Source: CAYRUP01 sp964578975 (GTDB lineage: Bacteria; Pseudomonadota; Gammaproteobacteria; DSM-16500). Taken from it: 13,810 nt of DNA. Under the pieces are notes generated by a model. It was not told where the DNA came from. It made no database searches and was given only the letters and a program-made list of their open reading frames with translations. Every line of letters starts with the position of its first letter. The stretch's first letter is position 1. The position numbers were made by a program, and so were the translations under genes. Positions 11,963 to 13,810 of this stretch are shown here, one piece after another. The stretch covers positions 1 to 13,810 of the forward strand of contig CAZOFA010000065.1 of assembly GCA_964578975.1 (NCBI GenBank), in the 5' to 3' direction.

Positions 11963-13705
11963 ATGAAGTATTTTAAAAAAGCAGCCTTAACAGCCGCTGA
12001 AATGGGTGACAATCGCGCAATAGCCACCGCTTATGTGCAGTGGGTGTTAGAGCCTGTTGCTGTTCCGAATACACCTAATCCTGAACTTGAAAATTTTGCT
12101 CGAAGCGCTGCTGAATTTATTATTGAAATGGCGTCAGAAAATAGAATATTGCTTCAAGAACTTTTAGGCAATAGTGCAGCTCTTTTTAGTCAAAACTCTA
12201 GATTAAATCCAAATCCGTTAGTAAAAGCGTTCTTCCAATTTATTACGGAAAGTTTAAGACGTCAGGAATTACCACAAACTCTCGCAGAATTAAAAGCATT
12301 GCCGGGATCTAATTTTCGGCCAAAATTGGACGAATTACGTGAAGCCGCAAAATTGGAAGAAAAACACACTGAGGCATTGAGCACGCAAACGCTTCAAAAT
12401 CCAAATCAATCGCAATCGTTGGCGCAAGAACTTGTGACTCGGGGTTGTGTTACCGTAAATGCGATGGCCTACGAAGCAGATATTGGTCTTGCTTTGCGAG
12501 AATTGCAAGACGAAAAATCAGAGGCTCCAAGACATGTGCATATTGGAGTGGGTGTGCAACGTCTTTATGACGATAAATTCTTGGCACCGATAGCTGACGT
12601 TGTCAAAAATTTAAAACAGAAAGCCGATCATGAGCAAATAGGACAACAATATTTTGGCGTTACATCAAATGGTCACGCGCATTTTAATTATTTCAAGATT
12701 GGTGTGCACCCGGGAAATAAAATAGAGATATTTCTTGAAGATTCTAAAGATGCTCCTACCGGATCTGATCCACGTCAACAGGCGAATGCTAAAATCTTAG
12801 AGAATCTTAAAAAAGTAGTTACAGATGCAGGATGTACTGTATTTAATCCCAATGTAAAACCGAATTATTTAAGCGAACAAGGCGATGATCCTAATTGTGC
12901 TTATTATGCGATTCGCTCAGTGGCGCGCAGCGCTCGTGATTTTGGAGCGCCGCAACTTCATAAAAATAGTGAAATACTTGCAGCGGCTGCTGAAAATAAA
13001 ACAATTACAGATCTTAAAATAGCTGTTGTTAAAAACAGTGTAAGAATGCTTGCTGATTCAAATCCAGCAGTAAGAACAATCAATGCTGCCGCTATTAGAT
13101 CGGATGAATTCGGAATTGTTTTTGCTGATGCTCAAAATCCTTTATATAAAGGACATAGGCAAGCGCTTATTGAAACTGGCCAGGCTAGACGGGTGGACAC
13201 TGAAGTTAAAAAACAACCACAACCTGAAAAGAAAATGAGTGAACATAAAGTAGTAAGTCCCACACATGCCACTCAATCGCCTAAAGCTCAGTCTCCTAAA
13301 ACTGAATACAAAATGTCGCCACTTGATGAATTGTGTCGTCGTAATTTTGAGGCAGAAGCTTTGCAAAAAATTGAAGCTAAAAATACTGCTGAATTGGAAC
13401 AATTAGTGCAAGACAGTGAGCATGAGGTTGAAAAGGCTCGAATCAGAGCAGGAAAAACGACTCTTCCTGTAGAAGTTAAAACATCCGCGCCACCAAGTCC
13501 GCGTAACAATTACAAAACCTTACGAGATCAGACTTTATTTGGAATAAAAATACCTCATGTGCCTGATCATTCCAAGCATGCGCATCAAATTAATTCGGAT
13601 GCGTTGTATGCGCGAATTCTTCAGAATCAAGAGTTGTTAAAATATTTTAATAGTGAAGTGGAAGCAAAAAATTCTCCGCGGACGCCGTCTAATAGACGTA
13701 GATAA
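11963..13705 (+). CDS. Putative effector with clan-CE (YopJ/Ulp1-like) cysteine protease/acetyltransferase pattern
   Basis: The 580-residue protein starts at ATG 11963 after GAGGGG (11955-11960); the frame is open from 11831, but that stretch overlaps the preceding gene. No signal peptide or membrane segment is seen. Residues 1-130 are mainly helical. The central part holds a possible catalytic set in clan-CE order: H240 in HAHFNYFKIG, E259/D260 in IEIFLEDSKD, Q306 in SEQGDD, and C312 in PNCAYYAIRSVAR. His-to-Glu spacing is 19, as in YopJ (H109, E128), and the Cys lies 72 residues after the His (63 in YopJ). IEIFLED resembles the beta-strand preceding the acidic residue in that clan. Such enzymes are deubiquitinases/SUMO-like proteases or Ser/Thr/Lys acetyltransferases, many of them secreted. 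The C-terminal 170 residues are Pro/Ser/Lys-rich, with tandem short motifs (QSPKAQSPKTEYKMSP) and a coiled-coil-like stretch (460-492). Activity is inferred from the pattern only. Confidence 0.7.
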   Translation: MKYFKKAALTAAEMGDNRAIATAYVQWVLEPVAVPNTPNPELENFARSAAEFIIEMASENRILLQELLGNSAALFSQNSRLNPNPLVKAFFQFITESLRRQELPQTLAELKALPGSNFRPKLDELREAAKLEEKHTEALSTQTLQNPNQSQSLAQELVTRGCVTVNAMAYEADIGLALRELQDEKSEAPRHVHIGVGVQRLYDDKFLAPIADVVKNLKQKADHEQIGQQYFGVTSNGHAHFNYFKIGVHPGNKIEIFLEDSKDAPTGSDPRQQANAKILENLKKVVTDAGCTVFNPNVKPNYLSEQGDDPNCAYYAIRSVARSARDFGAPQLHKNSEILAAAAENKTITDLKIAVVKNSVRMLADSNPAVRTINAAAIRSDEFGIVFADAQNPLYKGHRQALIETGQARRVDTEVKKQPQPEKKMSEHKVVSPTHATQSPKAQSPKTEYKMSPLDELCRRNFEAEALQKIEAKNTAELEQLVQDSEHEVEKARIRAGKTTLPVEVKTSAPPSPRNNYKTLRDQTLFGIKIPHVPDHSKHAHQINSDALYARILQNQELLKYFNSEVEAKNSPRTPSNRRR

Positions 13706-13740
13706 AATTGTCATTCTGAATTTTGTCATCCTGAACGTAG

Positions 13741-13794
13741 CGCCCTTCGAGACGCGCCCTTCGAGACGCGCTTCGCGCTCCTCAGGGCGAACGG
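13741..13794. repeat. Family B repeat with an internal 14-bp tandem duplication
   Basis: The 14-nt unit cgcccttcgagacg occurs twice head-to-tail (13741-13754 and 13755-13768). It is followed by cgcttcgcgctcctcagg and then gcgaacgg, whose last 17 bp (13778-13794) match 6644-6660 exactly. The 5' flank tcatcctgaacgtag (13726-13740) fits the same element class. It begins within 40 bp of the stop of the cassette's last gene and runs towards the window edge, where the element may continue. Confidence 0.75.
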
Positions 13795-13810
13795 TCACAG
13801 ATAGCCGTTC

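Overview
The window looks like part of a draft chromosome from a low-GC, intracellular gammaproteobacterium of the Legionellales (Legionella/Coxiella/Aquicella-like). Four things point there: sbcB, xthA, AsmA and a glyU-like tRNA of gammaproteobacterial type; abundant palindromic intergenic repeats; two PmrA-box-like tandem elements; and genes with effector-like features next to those elements. No species can be assigned from the sequence alone. A 10-N scaffold gap lies inside one of the palindromic repeats (3528-3537).

Layout. 1-247: palindromic repeat (family A) and a promoter. 248-1387: GT4-type glycosyltransferase. 1553-3436: VAO/aldonolactone-oxidase-like FAD protein with a C-terminal extension ending in a Ras-like Cys-rich CaaX tail, preceded by a PmrA-box-like element. 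3443-3853: a second family A palindrome containing the gap, a truncated small gene, and a half copy of the same repeat that supplies its new 3' end. 3784-6152 (minus strand): a DUF4239-type membrane protein and an exported adenosine deaminase-family enzyme. 6183-6535 (minus): a decayed HigBA-type toxin-antitoxin locus. 6582-6694: a long composite inverted repeat (family B core). 6714-8393 (minus): a NIF3/YqfO-like small protein and exonuclease I, translationally coupled, with a TTG start for sbcB. 8482-8555: tRNA-Gly(CCC). 8578-11252 (plus): AsmA-family protein and exonuclease III. 11302-13705 (plus): three uncharacterised genes behind a second PmrA-like element; the last is a 580-residue protein with a YopJ/Ulp1-like (clan CE) His-Glu/Asp-Gln-Cys pattern. 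13706-13810: family B repeat.

How it fits together. The core is ordinary housekeeping (DNA repair exonucleases, AsmA, tRNA). The accessory part is more interesting. Two separate transcription units, the CaaX-tailed oxidase and the 11302-13705 cassette, share a 20-bp tandem element resembling the PmrA box that controls Dot/Icm effectors in Legionella and Coxiella. Both encode proteins whose features make most sense inside a eukaryotic host cell: a prenylation motif in one and a clan-CE-like catalytic centre in the other. This is the best candidate in the window for an undescribed host-directed system. It is inferred from motifs and context, not from any search.
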